Positions 1 to 9,398 of a DNA stretch of 64,000 nucleotides are shown in pieces. Source of the stretch: an uncultured Eubacteriales bacterium (GTDB lineage Bacteria > Bacillota > Clostridia > TANB77 > CAG-508); contig CATKWX010000004.1 in assembly GCA_949840345.1 (NCBI GenBank), positions 42,354 to 106,353 of the forward strand. Direction: 5' to 3'. The notes below the pieces were generated by a model. It had not been told where the DNA came from and ran no database searches. It saw only the letters and a program-made list of their open reading frames with translations. Each line of letters begins with the position of its first letter. Position 1 is the stretch's first letter. The translations under genes were made by a program, and so were the position numbers.

Positions 1-390
1 CCTTAAATACATTAATATCTCGTTTTCTATACACCTTGAAGCATATGTTGCAAGCTTTATATTCTTTCCTGTATTAAACGTATTTATTGATTTCATTAAT
101 CCTATTGTTCCAATTGATATTAAGTCTTCTATTCCCACACCAGTATTCTCAAACTTTTTTGCTATGTATACCACTAACCTTAAGTTTCTCTCTACCAAAG
201 TTTGTCTTGCTTCACTATCATTTTGTGATAATTTCTCTAGTAAAGTCTCCTCTTCTTCTGGTGATAATGGTGGCGGTAATGTTTGGCTTCCTGCTATGTA
301 AAATATAGGCATTTGGTCAATTTCATCTTTATTCATATATTTAGCATATATTGTATTTATGCTATTTTTTAATATTTGTAATATATTCAT
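1..390 (-). CDS. sigE: RNA polymerase sporulation sigma factor SigE, N-terminal part (cut by window edge)
   Basis: This is the mother-cell sigma factor of early sporulation, made as pro-SigE and activated by SpoIIGA. I translated the minus strand by hand: the frame is open for 130 codons from an ATG at 390 to the window edge. It carries the family signatures [40 protein letters not shown] and [18 protein letters not shown], which is sigma region 2. The pro-sequence of about 27 residues precedes LPPPLS, as in known SigE precursors. A clear AGGAGG site sits 7 bases upstream of the start. It follows spoIIGA on the same strand, the classical pair. The C-terminal region 4 lies outside the window. 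Confidence 0.96.
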   Translation of the reverse strand, partial: MNILQILKNSINTIYAKYMNKDEIDQMPIFYIAGSQTLPPPLSPEEEETLLEKLSQNDSEARQTLVERNLRLVVYIAKKFENTGVGIEDLISIGTIGLMKSINTFNTGKNIKLATYASRCIENEILMYLR

Positions 391-412
391 AATTTAACCT
401 CCTAGAAAATTT

Positions 413-522
413 AAAACCCTCCGGCACTACGTGCCACCTCCCTTAAATAAGGGAGGCAAGTTATTTTAGGGACATCTTGGCTCCCTTACTTAAGGGAGCT
501 GTCGCCATAGGCGACTGAGGGT
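413..522. repeat. Double-hairpin interspersed element, copy 1
   Basis: Two related half-elements face each other. The left half (413-460) carries CCTCCCTTAAATAAGGGAGG and the right half (476-522) carries CTCCCTTACTTAAGGGAG followed by GTCGCCATAGGCGAC. The right half is roughly the reverse complement of the left, so the whole is an inverted repeat whose arms are themselves hairpins. Further copies are at 2884-2982 and 59724-59832. Here the right half lies inside the spoIIGA reading frame and supplies its last 20 or so codons. Confidence 0.85.
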
Positions 523-1399
523 TATCCAATATGTCCAAACCTACTAACGCATTATAATTGTTTGTTTTTGTTAGCTTTTTATTGTATATTCCTACTATTG
601 CGCCTTTTATGTTATTTTCTTGCTCGTCGTATTCTATTTGTAAATTATCTATTTTAAGTCCTAATAGAAGTCCATTTTCTTTTCCAAGTGATGTAAATGG
701 TATTACTCTAAATTTAGACGCATACTCATTTAAGCTTGTATTATATTTACCAGATATTATTTCTTCAGCATTACTTAGAATTTCTTTTGGTATTATTTCT
801 AGTAGTTCTTCTTTTTCTACCACTACTACAGGGCTACCAGATAATGGCTCTTTTAATAGGTTACCAGTATCTATCATTGCTCTTATTGTTTTATATTTAT
901 TTTGAAAATTTATTGTTATATTGCAAAACATATCTTTTTTAGATAGTTTCTTTTTGTAATTTTTAAATGCTATTGTTATTATAGTAAATCCTACTATTAC
1001 ACCAACTAGCGCTATTTTTATTGGATATGTACCTATTAATACTCCATTTTTTATTAATATTTCTTGCGGTTTTACAAAGTATAGTAAAGCAAATGCGACA
1101 CCACCAAATGTAAATGAAGTTAAATAAAATATTAATAGTTGCTTTAATAATAATTTTATATTTTTTGGATTATATGCAATATGTACCATACATACTGATA
1201 ATAATATTTTTAATATAATATTTGAAAATATCTTTGATATTGATAGATATACTACCACAGCATATATGCTACCTATTAAACTAGATAATAGTATTCTTGC
1301 TACACTTATCGAATTCTTGCAAATTATAGCTGTTGCAAGTAATATAATACAATTTATACATAGGTTTTCTAAAAATATAATATCTAAATATACTGTCAA
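461..1399 (-). CDS. spoIIGA: Sporulation sigma-E processing protease SpoIIGA
   Basis: Membrane aspartic protease that cleaves pro-SigE; it lies directly upstream of sigE as in other spore formers. The N-terminal half has about five hydrophobic segments and starts TVYLDIIFLENLCIN. The C-terminal half has the protease motif MIDTGNLL with the catalytic Asp, then SGSPVVVVE and a late NALVGLDIL. The first ATG in this frame (1414) overlaps the ribosome site; a TTG at 1399 preceded by GAGGTG with a 5-base gap fits better. The C-terminus is odd: after LDILD the protein continues NPQSPMATAPLSKGAK, which is a translated interspersed hairpin element, so the native end has been replaced or extended. Function is probably kept because the tail follows the protease core. 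Confidence 0.93.
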   Translation of the reverse strand: MTVYLDIIFLENLCINCIILLATAIICKNSISVARILLSSLIGSIYAVVVYLSISKIFSNIILKILLSVCMVHIAYNPKNIKLLLKQLLIFYLTSFTFGGVAFALLYFVKPQEILIKNGVLIGTYPIKIALVGVIVGFTIITIAFKNYKKKLSKKDMFCNITINFQNKYKTIRAMIDTGNLLKEPLSGSPVVVVEKEELLEIIPKEILSNAEEIISGKYNTSLNEYASKFRVIPFTSLGKENGLLLGLKIDNLQIEYDEQENNIKGAIVGIYNKKLTKTNNYNALVGLDILDNPQSPMATAPLSKGAKMSLK

Positions 1400-1419
1400 G
1401 GCATCACCTCTCAAAAATC

Positions 1420-1640
1420 GAAGATTTTAGGGCACAGTGGTGTCACGAGTTACGGGTATTCCCACAAACGGTGCCCCTACATCAAAATTTGCCTTTAGCA
1501 AATTTTGCACTTTTCACCATTCACTAACGGGTCGATTTAGGTCTCGACCCCTACAGTGTGCAATTAATTTGTTATGAACAATACATCATTTTGTAAAACT
1601 TATTATAACTTGTATTACTTTAATTTTCTGTCATTTCTTA
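1420..1640. repeat. Intergenic hairpin-repeat cluster between ftsZ and spoIIGA
   Basis: No gene is visible here. The stretch contains a CGAAGATTTT piece, a long GGGCACAGTGGTGTCAC ... GGTGCCCCTAC hairpin (about 1430-1483), AAATTTGC/GCAAATTT, and GGGTCGATTTAGGTCTCGAC with a CCCCTAC tail (1529-1555). These are members of the repeat family found throughout the window. Confidence 0.8.
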
Positions 1641-1646
1641 GGGGCG

Positions 1647-1689
1647 AAAAAAAGAAATAATCTACAAAATTAGATTATTTCTTTTTTTT
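1647..1689 (-). terminator. Terminator after ftsZ
   Basis: An AAGAAATAATCTA arm pairs with TAGATTATTTCTT across a 6-base loop, followed by a T-run on the minus strand (and an A-run before it, so it could work in both directions). It lies 19 bases after the ftsZ stop and probably separates ftsZ from spoIIGA-sigE. Confidence 0.85.
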
Positions 1690-1707
1690 ATGTATTTTTA
1701 TTTACTT

Positions 1708-2826
1708 TTATTTTCCTAATCCTTTATTTTTTCTTAGGAAAGATGGTACATCTAAGTCGTTTTGTGATGAACTTGTTTCTTGTGGCATTGGTATTGAGTT
1801 TATTTTCTTATTCCAAGTATTATTTACTAAATTCTCTACTCCTAATGTTGTTATTGGTTGTTCTTTTTCAAATCCTGTTGCTATAACTGTAATTGTTATA
1901 TCATCTCCTAATGATTCATCTATAACAGAACCAAATATGATGTTTGCTTCTGGATCTACACTTCTTTGGATAAGCTCTGCTGCTGTATTTGCTTCGTGTA
2001 ATCCTAAATCGTTTCCACCTGTAATATTAATTATTACTCCTCTTGCTCCTTCTATTGATGTTTCTAGTAATGGACTTTGTATAGCTTGTTTTGCAGCATC
2101 TTCCGCTCTATTTTCTCCACTTGCTCTACCTACACCCATATGTGCCATTCCAGTGTCTAACATTATTGTTTTAACATCTGCAAAATCTAGATTTATTAAT
2201 CCTGGTACTGCTATTAAGTCTGATATACCTTGTACACCTTGTCTTAATACATCATCTGCCATTTTGAAAGCTTCTACTATAGATGTTCTTCTATCTATTA
2301 TTTGTAATAATTTATCGTTTGGTATTACAACTAATGTATCTACTTTTGCTTTTAATGATTCGATTCCACGTTCTGCTTGTCCTAATCTTTTCTTTCCTTC
2401 AAAAGTAAATGGTTTTGTTACAACTCCTATTGTTAATATTCCCATTTCTTTTGCTGCTGCTGCAACTATTGGAGCTGCGCCTGTTCCTGTTCCTCCACCC
2501 ATTCCGGCTGTTACAAATACCATATCTGCTCCTCTTAGGGCTTCTGATATTTCTGCTTTACTTTCTTCTGCAGCTTGTGCTCCTATATCTGGGTTTGCAC
2601 CTGCTCCTAATCCTCTTGTTAATTTTTCTCCTATTTGGATTTTTGTTCCAGCTTTTGATGCTACTAAAGTTTGTCTATCTGTATTTACTGCTATAAATTC
2701 TACTCCTCTTATTCCTGAATCAACCATTCTATTTACAGCATTATTTCCAGCTCCACCTACTCCTATAACTTTTATTGTTGCTGTTCCATCCATCATTGTT
2801 AAATTCATGTCATCACTTTCTAACAT
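1708..2826 (-). CDS. ftsZ: Cell division protein FtsZ
   Basis: Tubulin-like GTPase that forms the cytokinetic ring on the inner face of the membrane. The 372 residues match the usual length. Visible are the N-terminal [16 protein letters not shown] nucleotide site, the tubulin signature [10 protein letters not shown] near residue 118, the [12 protein letters not shown] loop, the T7 region and the conserved C-terminal tail [10 protein letters not shown] that binds FtsA. Start is the ATG at 2826 with GGGAGG upstream. It follows ftsA on the same strand, separated by a 100-bp interspersed element (2884-2982). Confidence 0.98.
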   Translation of the reverse strand: MLESDDMNLTMMDGTATIKVIGVGGAGNNAVNRMVDSGIRGVEFIAVNTDRQTLVASKAGTKIQIGEKLTRGLGAGANPDIGAQAAEESKAEISEALRGADMVFVTAGMGGGTGTGAAPIVAAAAKEMGILTIGVVTKPFTFEGKKRLGQAERGIESLKAKVDTLVVIPNDKLLQIIDRRTSIVEAFKMADDVLRQGVQGISDLIAVPGLINLDFADVKTIMLDTGMAHMGVGRASGENRAEDAAKQAIQSPLLETSIEGARGVIINITGGNDLGLHEANTAAELIQRSVDPEANIIFGSVIDESLGDDITITVIATGFEKEQPITTLGVENLVNNTWNKKINSIPMPQETSSSQNDLDVPSFLRKNKGLGK

Positions 2827-2883
2827 TAGTTTTTCCTCCCTTATAATACTTATATATAATTTAAAATTAATAACGTTTTTTTA

Positions 2884-2982
2884 ATCCCCTGTCACTTCGT
2901 GACATCCCCTTTAAGTAAAGGGGACAAGTAGTCTTGGCTCCCTTAAGTAAGGGAGCTGTCGCCATAGGCGACTGAGGGTTTT
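2884..2982. repeat. Double-hairpin interspersed element, copy 2
   Basis: The left half has GTCACTTCGTGAC and CCCCTTTAAGTAAAGGGG; the right half has CTCCCTTAAGTAAGGGAG and GTCGCCATAGGCGAC ending GAGGGTTTTAA. It fills the ftsA-ftsZ gap, beginning about 8 bases after the ftsA stop. Same architecture as 413-522 and 59724-59832. Confidence 0.88.
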
Positions 2983-2990
2983 AATAGTTC

Positions 2991-4220
2991 TTATGTATAG
3001 AAAAATTCTTTTATTCTTTCTAATATATTCTTGAAAAAGTTCTCATCTGACTTTGTATCTATACTGCTTGATACTGTTTTTGCAAATGGTCTTGCAGCGA
3101 TGTACCTTACTAATGAATAACTTGATCTAAAGCTTGGTTTAATTGTGCTAATTAATCTTCCTGTAGCAATTTTCACTGGTATATTTAATATTATTTTTCC
3201 TGCTATGTCACTTTTATTTATGTTGGTTATACCTTGTCCTGTTAATACTACATTGTTAATTTTTGATTTTATGCCTTGGTTTGTTATATCTTTATTAACT
3301 AATGCAAATATTTCTTCAATTCTAGCCTCTATTATTTCTATTAATTCAGAACTTTTTATTGTTTGAGTTTTCTCATCGTTTTTTACTGTGCTTAATACAA
3401 TGTCGTTATCATTATCAATAAAAGATCTAAGGGCTAGTCCGTATTGTCTTTTTAATTTGTCTGCTTCTTCATCTGATATATTTAATACCATCGCAATATC
3501 GTTTGTTATATTATCTCCACCTAATGGTATTGTATTTGTGTAAACAAATGAACTTCCTTCAAATACTCCAATATCTGTATTTCCAGCACCTATATCTAGT
3601 AACATTATATTATCATTTAATTCATTTTTATCTAATATAAGGTTTCTTTCCGCAAGTGTATTTGGAACCATTCCATCTATTTCTATTCCTGCTTTTTTGA
3701 ATATTGATGTTAATATCCTTACATATTCTTTATCTGCTAACATCACTTGTGCTTTTAAAGTAAAATTTGCACTTAATTTCCCAACAGGGTCTTCAACAAT
3801 TTTTCCATTATCCAAAGCAAATCTATCTGTTACAATATCTATTAATACTTTATCCTCTGGAATATCTATATCTCTAACTTGCATTATTGCTGAATTAACA
3901 TCTCTAGTTGATATTCCTGCATATTTATCTTTTACTTCTTTTAAAATGCTATTTTGCACAATAGTTACATACTTTCCCGGTATTGTTACATATGCAGAAT
4001 TTATTTTTAAGTTTTCGCTTTTCTCAATATCTGTTATTATACTATTAATACTTAGGGATATTTCTTCTTCGTTTATTATTTTACCTTTTTTTATTCCAAA
4101 GCATTTGCAATCAGCTGTAGAAATAATCTCAACTTGATTAAAACTATTAACTTCACCGACTACTGCGCTTACTTTAGATGTACCTATATCAATACCTACA
4201 ATTATATCTCCTATAGCCAA
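2991..4220 (-). CDS. ftsA: Cell division protein FtsA
   Basis: Actin-family ATPase that tethers FtsZ to the membrane. The 409 residues show IVGIDIGTSKVSAVVGE (phosphate 1), LLDIGAGNTDIGVF (phosphate 2), IPLGGDNITNDIA and VVLTGQG (adenosine motif), plus a C-terminal amphipathic end ILERIKEFFYT typical of the membrane-targeting helix. The start is a TTG at 4220 with GGAGG eight bases upstream. It lies upstream of ftsZ and downstream of sbp, the standard Bacillota order. Confidence 0.97.
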   Translation of the reverse strand: MAIGDIIVGIDIGTSKVSAVVGEVNSFNQVEIISTADCKCFGIKKGKIINEEEISLSINSIITDIEKSENLKINSAYVTIPGKYVTIVQNSILKEVKDKYAGISTRDVNSAIMQVRDIDIPEDKVLIDIVTDRFALDNGKIVEDPVGKLSANFTLKAQVMLADKEYVRILTSIFKKAGIEIDGMVPNTLAERNLILDKNELNDNIMLLDIGAGNTDIGVFEGSSFVYTNTIPLGGDNITNDIAMVLNISDEEADKLKRQYGLALRSFIDNDNDIVLSTVKNDEKTQTIKSSELIEIIEARIEEIFALVNKDITNQGIKSKINNVVLTGQGITNINKSDIAGKIILNIPVKIATGRLISTIKPSFRSSYSLVRYIAARPFAKTVSSSIDTKSDENFFKNILERIKEFFYT

Positions 4221-4348
4221 GGTTTATTCCTCCAATTTTTTATACTAATTCTTGATAAGAATATTATATTTTGCAAAAAAAGTCAATAGTTTTTGTCATA
4301 TTTTTGTAATAATTTTGTAATATATGCGTAACAAAATTCAGAAACTAT

Positions 4349-4382
4349 ATGAGCACGCCGAAGCGTGCCCGTATAGCTATAC
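4349..4382. repeat. Paired palindromes upstream of ftsA
   Basis: GCACGC-CGAA-GCGTGC (4353-4368) is followed by the palindrome GTATAGCTATAC (4371-4382). It is a stable hairpin between sbp and ftsA, not followed by a T-run, and probably another member of the intergenic repeat population rather than a terminator. Confidence 0.6.
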
Positions 4383-4412
4383 AAAAATAAGGTTTATCTT
4401 TTATATAAAAGT

Positions 4413-4769
4413 TTATTTTTCTTGATGTCTATTCATCCATTTATCCAAATAGTGCCTTCTTATTATTGCAAGGTTTGTAAACATTCTTCCAACAAAAACT
4501 ACTATTGCTGCTAAATATATGTCTACATTCAATTTCTCTCCCAAAAATGTAAGTAATATTGATAATATTGCATTTCCGAAGAAACCAGAAACAAACACCA
4601 TCATATCGAATTTTCCTTTTAATGTTGATGCAATTCCTCCAAAAACTGAATCTAGTGCTGCAACTATGGCAATTGCTAGATATCCAGAATATGTATAAGA
4701 TATTACTGGTGCATTCATTCCTATTAACGCACCTACTACGCAACCAATTATTATAGCTATTAAAACCAT
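4413..4769 (-). CDS. sbp: Small basic protein Sbp (DUF1290)
   Basis: Small membrane protein of unknown biochemical role that sits immediately upstream of ftsA in many Bacillota. The 118 residues form three to four hydrophobic segments with conserved glycines (IIGCVVGALIG, SYTYSGYLAIAIVAALDS, FGGIASTLKGKFD) and a basic C-terminus. Start is the ATG at 4769 with GAGGAGG upstream. A second frame covering the same bases is only a shadow. Confidence 0.9.
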   Translation of the reverse strand: MVLIAIIIGCVVGALIGMNAPVISYTYSGYLAIAIVAALDSVFGGIASTLKGKFDMMVFVSGFFGNAILSILLTFLGEKLNVDIYLAAIVVFVGRMFTNLAIIRRHYLDKWMNRHQEK

Positions 4770-4789
4770 TTTCTTTTCCTCCTCAAATC

Positions 4790-4997
4790 TCGAAGAGATT
4801 TGTACTCTTCACTATTAACTTTTCACTTTTCACTTTTCACTATTGGAACGACGTTGGTCTGTTCCCTACATCAAAATTCGAAGAATTTTGTACTCTTCAC
4901 TATTAACTATTCACTTTTCATTATTCACTATCGGAACGACGAGGGCGTCGTTCCCTACAATAACTATTCATTATTCATTGGGCGCAGCCATGCGCCC
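4790..4997. repeat. Intergenic hairpin-repeat cluster between DUF881 gene and sbp
   Basis: Contains AAATCTCGAAGAGATTT, GGAACGACGTTGGTCTGTTC with its CCCTAC tail, CAAAATTCGAAGAATTTTG, GGAACGACGAGGGCGTCGTT with its CCCTAC tail, GGGCGCAGCCATGCGCCCCT, and runs of the TTCACTATTCATTATTCA type. No gene is seen. Confidence 0.8.
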
Positions 4998-5684
4998 CTA
5001 TTGTGCATATTTAAATTCTAGGTCTCTGCTATATTTGTTTATTGTTATATTATCTTTTCTTTCCAACTTCACAGATATTCCCTCTGCCTTTTTTGAATCT
5101 ATATATCCATATTGTTTCTTTGATAATCCGCTTTCAAGATATGTAGGATTTCCTATTGCCTTTACTACATATGGCGAAACTAATTTTACACCATCTACCT
5201 GTATAAATGTACCGTTTGGACTTACCACATATGAGTTGTACACTATTCTTTCATCATTTATAGATATAGCTTCTGCACCAGATAACTTTAATTCATTTAT
5301 TAGTTCTAATATATCAGTTGGAGTTATTCTTACATATTCGTTGTCTTCTAATGTTATTATTACTCCGCTTCCTGTTACTTCCCTTAATCCTATTAAACCT
5401 GTTAATTGGTTTAAATCATTTGTTAATAATTCTGATGCCCTTTGATTATTAGTTATGTTTTCTCTATATTCTTCTATTTTTAAATTTGTATCTTCCTTCT
5501 TTTTAAGTACTTCCTCATATTTTGTTTTCCAACTAGCTATTTCGCTTTTCAATTCGGCCTCTTGCATATTCTCTAAAGCTGTTACATCTATTCTACTTAT
5601 TGTTTTAAATTGCATAAACATTACTGCTGTTAATATTAAACAGATAAGTCCTACTATTATTGTCATTGTGGTTTTCCCTTTCAA
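4998..5684 (-). CDS. DUF881 family protein (second of a tandem pair)
   Basis: Membrane-anchored extracytoplasmic protein of the YlxW/YlxX type, which accompanies ftsA/ftsZ in Bacillota; its exact role is not established. The 228 residues have one N-terminal membrane segment (about 7-25), a coiled coil (about 35-75) and the DUF881 domain with GVIITLEDNEYV, ELKLSGAEAISINDERIV and VKAIGNPTYLESGL. The start is a TTG at 5684 with AGGAGG ten bases upstream; that ribosome site overlaps the stop codon of the preceding DUF881 gene, suggesting translational coupling. Confidence 0.88.
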   Translation of the reverse strand: MKGKTTMTIIVGLICLILTAVMFMQFKTISRIDVTALENMQEAELKSEIASWKTKYEEVLKKKEDTNLKIEEYRENITNNQRASELLTNDLNQLTGLIGLREVTGSGVIITLEDNEYVRITPTDILELINELKLSGAEAISINDERIVYNSYVVSPNGTFIQVDGVKLVSPYVVKAIGNPTYLESGLSKKQYGYIDSKKAEGISVKLERKDNITINKYSRDLEFKYAQ

Positions 5685-5699
5685 TTTTCAAACTCCTCC

Positions 5700-6416
5700 T
5701 TATTTAATGTAATCGTGTGTGTACACTCCCTCAAACTTAGGTATAGTGATGTTATCAGATTGCTCTACAAATACTTTTACCCCATCACTTTTCATTCTCT
5801 CTAAATATCCACCTGTTCTTATTAGTTGGTAATATAAAACATTTGGTAATCCAATTGCTTTTATTGTAATTGGAACTCCTACCATTTCTCCATTTATTCT
5901 AACAATATTCCCATCACACATTATTCCAGTTGTTGATACTATTCTTTGATTATTTATAGAAACAGCTTCTGCCCCAGTATTAAATAATTCGTTTACAATT
6001 TCAATTAAGTCATTATAATGAACTAAATAACTACTTACATTTAATACTTCATCTGCTGAAACTTCTCTATTATCATCTAACGTTATTATAATTCCTTTTC
6101 CACTTACTTCAGTATTTCCTAATAATTTATTTATTTTAGTAATTTGTTCTTGCTTTTGTAAATCTACTGTATTATTAGCTGCAGCTTGAGCTCTTAATTG
6201 TTCCAGATCTAACTCTGCTTTTTCTAACTCCTTATATTCGTTATTATATTTTTCTCTTATTTTTAGCACTTCATCTCTTAATCCACCGTTTGCAGATAGC
6301 GTATTTTTTCCAACTTCTTTCTCTGCATCTTCTACAGTTTTTACTTGCACACATATTGCTATTGTAAGTATTATACATACTATCCCTAGTATTAAAGCAA
6401 CTTTATTTTTATCCAT
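5700..6416 (-). CDS. DUF881 family protein (first of a tandem pair)
   Basis: Paralog of the next gene (238 residues) with the same plan: one N-terminal membrane segment (about 6-24), a coiled coil (about 50-100) and a DUF881 domain with GKGIIITLDDNREV, NELFNTGAEAVSINNQRI and IKAIGLPNVLYYQL. In Bacillus the equivalent pair is ylxW/ylxX between divIB and sbp, and the position here is the same. Start ATG at 6416 with a GGAAAGGAAAT site. An insert with VSSYLVHYND between the ITLDD and NELFNTG motifs is longer than in the downstream paralog. Confidence 0.88.
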   Translation of the reverse strand: MDKNKVALILGIVCIILTIAICVQVKTVEDAEKEVGKNTLSANGGLRDEVLKIREKYNNEYKELEKAELDLEQLRAQAAANNTVDLQKQEQITKINKLLGNTEVSGKGIIITLDDNREVSADEVLNVSSYLVHYNDLIEIVNELFNTGAEAVSINNQRIVSTTGIMCDGNIVRINGEMVGVPITIKAIGLPNVLYYQLIRTGGYLERMKSDGVKVFVEQSDNITIPKFEGVYTHDYIK

Positions 6417-6449
6417 TTCATTTCCTTTCCCAAAAATTAAAATTTTGTA

Positions 6450-6673
6450 TTGTTAATTCGGGCGCAATCATGCGCCCCTACAAAGGGCACAGTGGTGTCA
6501 CATATAACGGGTATTCCCACAAACGGTGCCCCTACAAATAATTCTTCACTATTCATTATTCACTATTCATTCGGCAACCGCTTCGTAGCTAATCTCCCGT
6601 TTGCGCCCCTACAAATAATTCTTCACTATTCATTATTCACTATTCACTTAGGCTTGCTTCGCAGATAATCTTC
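6450..6673. repeat. Intergenic hairpin-repeat cluster after ftsQ
   Basis: Contains GGGCGCAATCATGCGCCCCT, the long GGGCACAGTGGTG ... GGTGCCCCTAC hairpin, and two copies of the CGGCAACCGCTTCGTAGCTA or CTTCGCAGATAATCTTCCG type, the second of which abuts the ftsQ stop codon. No gene is seen. Confidence 0.8.
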
Positions 6674-6675
6674 CG

Positions 6676-7770
6676 CTATATTGCTTCTCTGAAATATGGT
6701 TTTGGCTTTAGTGTTTGTATGTCTCCATTTATATATATTTCTCCTGCCTTCCCATTTTCTCTCTCTATTATTGTTTTTAAATATAGTATTCTAAGATTTG
6801 CGTTTGATCCGTCTCCCAAATGCGCTACTTTTTTCTCATTATCTAAGTTTAATTTTATATTTTTCGCCTCTAACATATCTATAGAAGTAATATATTTTAA
6901 AATATCATTATTTTTCGCAGATTCTGCTATATCACTTACTGTTTCTAGTTTTGCGCAATCTTCATCTGATAATTTTTTTATATTCTTATAATCTATTATA
7001 TTTTCGATAGGTGTTGTGTAACCAGTTAAAATTGGTAATGGTAATTTTTCCTCTAATATCTCTATTATATATCCATTATAATCTACATAAGCATTTCCAA
7101 TTTCTGTTTGTATTATATACTGTGCTTCTCTTTCTTTTATTGATATTTTTATTGTTTTTGGCAACTCTCTAGTTATATTAACGCTTTCAACATATGTATT
7201 TTCTTCTATTTTTTTTGCTACCTCTGATATCTTTATTTTAAACATATTTTCATTTAATTGTATTTGAGATAAATTAATAATATCTTCTTGTGCTAACTTT
7301 TGAATTCCTTCTACCTTTATTTGTTTTACATTAAATATTGGTGAAAATACAAACGCTATTACTAATATTATTAACACTACACTAATGCTTGTCCACTTTA
7401 ATATTTTTAATTTTATTGTATTTTTCTTAATGCTTTTATGGTTATTATTAACTGAATTTTTCTTATTTGTTTTTTTCTGCACTTGATTTTGAAGTTTTCT
7501 TTGCATCTGTTTTTGTGTATTTCTGTTTTTATTTGTTTTTTTAGATTTTTGTTGCTGTACCTTTTCTTTTCTAGGTTGCTTCTTTTCTGGTTTAGGAGTT
7601 AACCCAATTATTATCTCATTATCTAAATCTATAATATTATCTTGTGTTTTTTTTGGCACATTATTATTTTTGGATTTACCTTTTGTCTTTCCCTTGTTTG
7701 TCTTTTTGTTGTTGGGTTCTTCATTCAAATACAATAAATCTATTGTATTATCATTTATTTTTTTAGACAT
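6676..7770 (-). CDS. ftsQ: Cell division protein FtsQ/DivIB
   Basis: Bitopic divisome protein. From the chosen ATG (7770; GGAGG eight bases upstream, the upstream TTG in frame overlaps that site) it has about 120 very basic, Lys/Asn/Gln-rich cytoplasmic residues, one membrane segment (ISVVLIILVIAFVFSPIF), then a POTRA domain (VKQIKVEGIQKLAQEDII ... YVESVNITRELPKTIKISI) and the FtsQ beta domain with GYTTPIENIIDY. The cytoplasmic tail is longer than usual. It lies between murA and the DUF881 pair, in the standard dcw order. Confidence 0.92.
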   Translation of the reverse strand: MSKKINDNTIDLLYLNEEPNNKKTNKGKTKGKSKNNNVPKKTQDNIIDLDNEIIIGLTPKPEKKQPRKEKVQQQKSKKTNKNRNTQKQMQRKLQNQVQKKTNKKNSVNNNHKSIKKNTIKLKILKWTSISVVLIILVIAFVFSPIFNVKQIKVEGIQKLAQEDIINLSQIQLNENMFKIKISEVAKKIEENTYVESVNITRELPKTIKISIKEREAQYIIQTEIGNAYVDYNGYIIEILEEKLPLPILTGYTTPIENIIDYKNIKKLSDEDCAKLETVSDIAESAKNNDILKYITSIDMLEAKNIKLNLDNEKKVAHLGDGSNANLRILYLKTIIERENGKAGEIYINGDIQTLKPKPYFREAI

Positions 7771-7794
7771 TACTTGCACCTCCTTCAAAAATCG

Positions 7795-8060
7795 AAGATT
7801 TTATAGGGCACAGTGGTGTGACGAGCCGCGGGTATTTCCGCAAACGGTGCCCCTACATCAAAATTTGCCTTTGGCAAATTTTGTATTATTCATTATTCAC
7901 TATTCACTTATGCATTACTATGGTATTCCTTTAGGGGTACGGACGAGCAATGCTCGCCCCTACGTTGTAAAATTATTCACTCTTCACTATTCATTATTCA
8001 CTCGGAACCCACTTCGTAGCTAATCTACCGGCCCGCCCCTACAAAATTTGCAATATGTTT
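7795..8060. repeat. Intergenic hairpin-repeat cluster between murA and ftsQ
   Basis: Contains a GGGCACAGTGGTG ... GGTGCCCCTAC hairpin, AAATTTGCCTTTGGCAAATTT, GGACGAGCAATGCTCGCCCC, several ATTCATTATTCACTATTCA runs and the CTTCGTAGCTAATCTACCG unit followed by CCCGCCCCTAC. No gene is seen. Confidence 0.8.
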
Positions 8061-8081
8061 TTTATGAGCAATTAAATATAT

Positions 8082-9329
8082 TTATTTTAATGTAATTTTT
8101 GCACCTAATAAAGATAATTTTCTATCTAATTTTTCATAACCTCTTAATATATATTCTATATTATTTACTGTTGTCTTTCCCTTGGCTTGTAACCCTGCTA
8201 ACACTAAAGATGCTCCTCCTCTTAAGTCTGTTGATGTCACATTTGCTCCGGTTAGCCTTCTTACTCCTTTTACTACTGCTGTTTTTCCCTCTACTGTAAT
8301 CTTTGCTCCCATTCTTTTTAATTCATTTGTGTATTTGTATCTATTTTCAAATATGTTTTCTACAATTAATGAAGTCCCTTTACCTACTGTTAAAATTGTA
8401 GTAAATATAGATTGCATATCTGTTGGAAATCCCGGATATGGCATTGTTTTTATATCTACTGCTTTTAGCTTTTTTGGAGCGTCTAGTTTTATACTATTCC
8501 TTTCTATTTCTATTTTGCATCCACATTCTTCTAATTTGTGAATAATAGGAGATAAGTGTTCTGGTACTATATTATTTAGTTTTATTTTTCCTCCAGTTAT
8601 TGCTCCTGCACATAGAAATGTACCTGCTTCTATTCTATCTGGCATTACAGTATAACTTACTTCTTTTAATTTCTTTACTCCTGTTATTTTTATTATGTTT
8701 GTGCCAGCACCAACAACCTTTGCTCCCATTTTATTTAACATATTTTGCAAATCTACAATTTCTGGCTCCATAGCAGCATTTGTTATAGTCGTTTCTCCTT
8801 CTGCTAATACTGATGCTAACATTATGTTTTCTGTTGCTCCAACACTTGGAAAATCTAATTGTATAGTATTTCCTACAATTTTTTCACATTTACATTTAAT
8901 ATATCCTGCATCTTCTTCTACATCAATTCCTAATCTTTTAAATCCTTTTAAATGTAAATCTATTGGTCTAGCACCAATATCACATCCACCGGGGTATGAT
9001 ATTGTTGTATTTTTAAACCTTCCAATTATAGCTCCAGCAAGAACTACAGAAGACCTCATCTGTCTCATTAATTCTTCTGGAATTTCTGTTTTTTGCATAC
9101 TTTTTGAATCGATTATTATTTTATCACTTTTCTTACTAATTTTGCAACCCAAAATCTTTAATATTTCGAGTGTTATTTGTGTATCGTGAATATTTGGAAC
9201 ATTATATAATTTTGTAACACTACCATTTAATATACTTGCAGCAATTATCGGTAAAGATGCGTTTTTAGAACCAGATATATTTACTGCACCCTCTAATCTA
9301 TTTCCACCTTCTATTATGTAACAAGACAT
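8082..9329 (-). CDS. murA: UDP-N-acetylglucosamine 1-carboxyvinyltransferase MurA
   Basis: First committed step of peptidoglycan synthesis: transfers enolpyruvate from PEP to UDP-GlcNAc in the cytosol. It shows the KN pair in SGSKNASLPIIAA, the active-site loop PGGCDIGARPIDLHLKG with the catalytic, fosfomycin-sensitive Cys, AGTFLCAGAITGG, and FPTDMQSIF. About 415 residues, the usual length. An in-frame GTG at 9341 overlaps the ribosome site, so the ATG at 9329 (MSCYIIEGG) is preferred. It heads the block murA > ftsQ > DUF881 > DUF881 > sbp > ftsA > ftsZ. Confidence 0.96.
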   Translation of the reverse strand: MSCYIIEGGNRLEGAVNISGSKNASLPIIAASILNGSVTKLYNVPNIHDTQITLEILKILGCKISKKSDKIIIDSKSMQKTEIPEELMRQMRSSVVLAGAIIGRFKNTTISYPGGCDIGARPIDLHLKGFKRLGIDVEEDAGYIKCKCEKIVGNTIQLDFPSVGATENIMLASVLAEGETTITNAAMEPEIVDLQNMLNKMGAKVVGAGTNIIKITGVKKLKEVSYTVMPDRIEAGTFLCAGAITGGKIKLNNIVPEHLSPIIHKLEECGCKIEIERNSIKLDAPKKLKAVDIKTMPYPGFPTDMQSIFTTILTVGKGTSLIVENIFENRYKYTNELKRMGAKITVEGKTAVVKGVRRLTGANVTSTDLRGGASLVLAGLQAKGKTTVNNIEYILRGYEKLDRKLSLLGAKITLK

Positions 9330-9398
9330 ACATATCTTCACCCTTTCATAATTTATTTATGCTATATATTATGTTTATTTTACAAAAAGAGTGAATAT

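Noticed and set aside
1937..2884. Long plus-strand open frame opposite ftsZ
   Set aside because: Antisense shadow of ftsZ without ribosome site or family resemblance.
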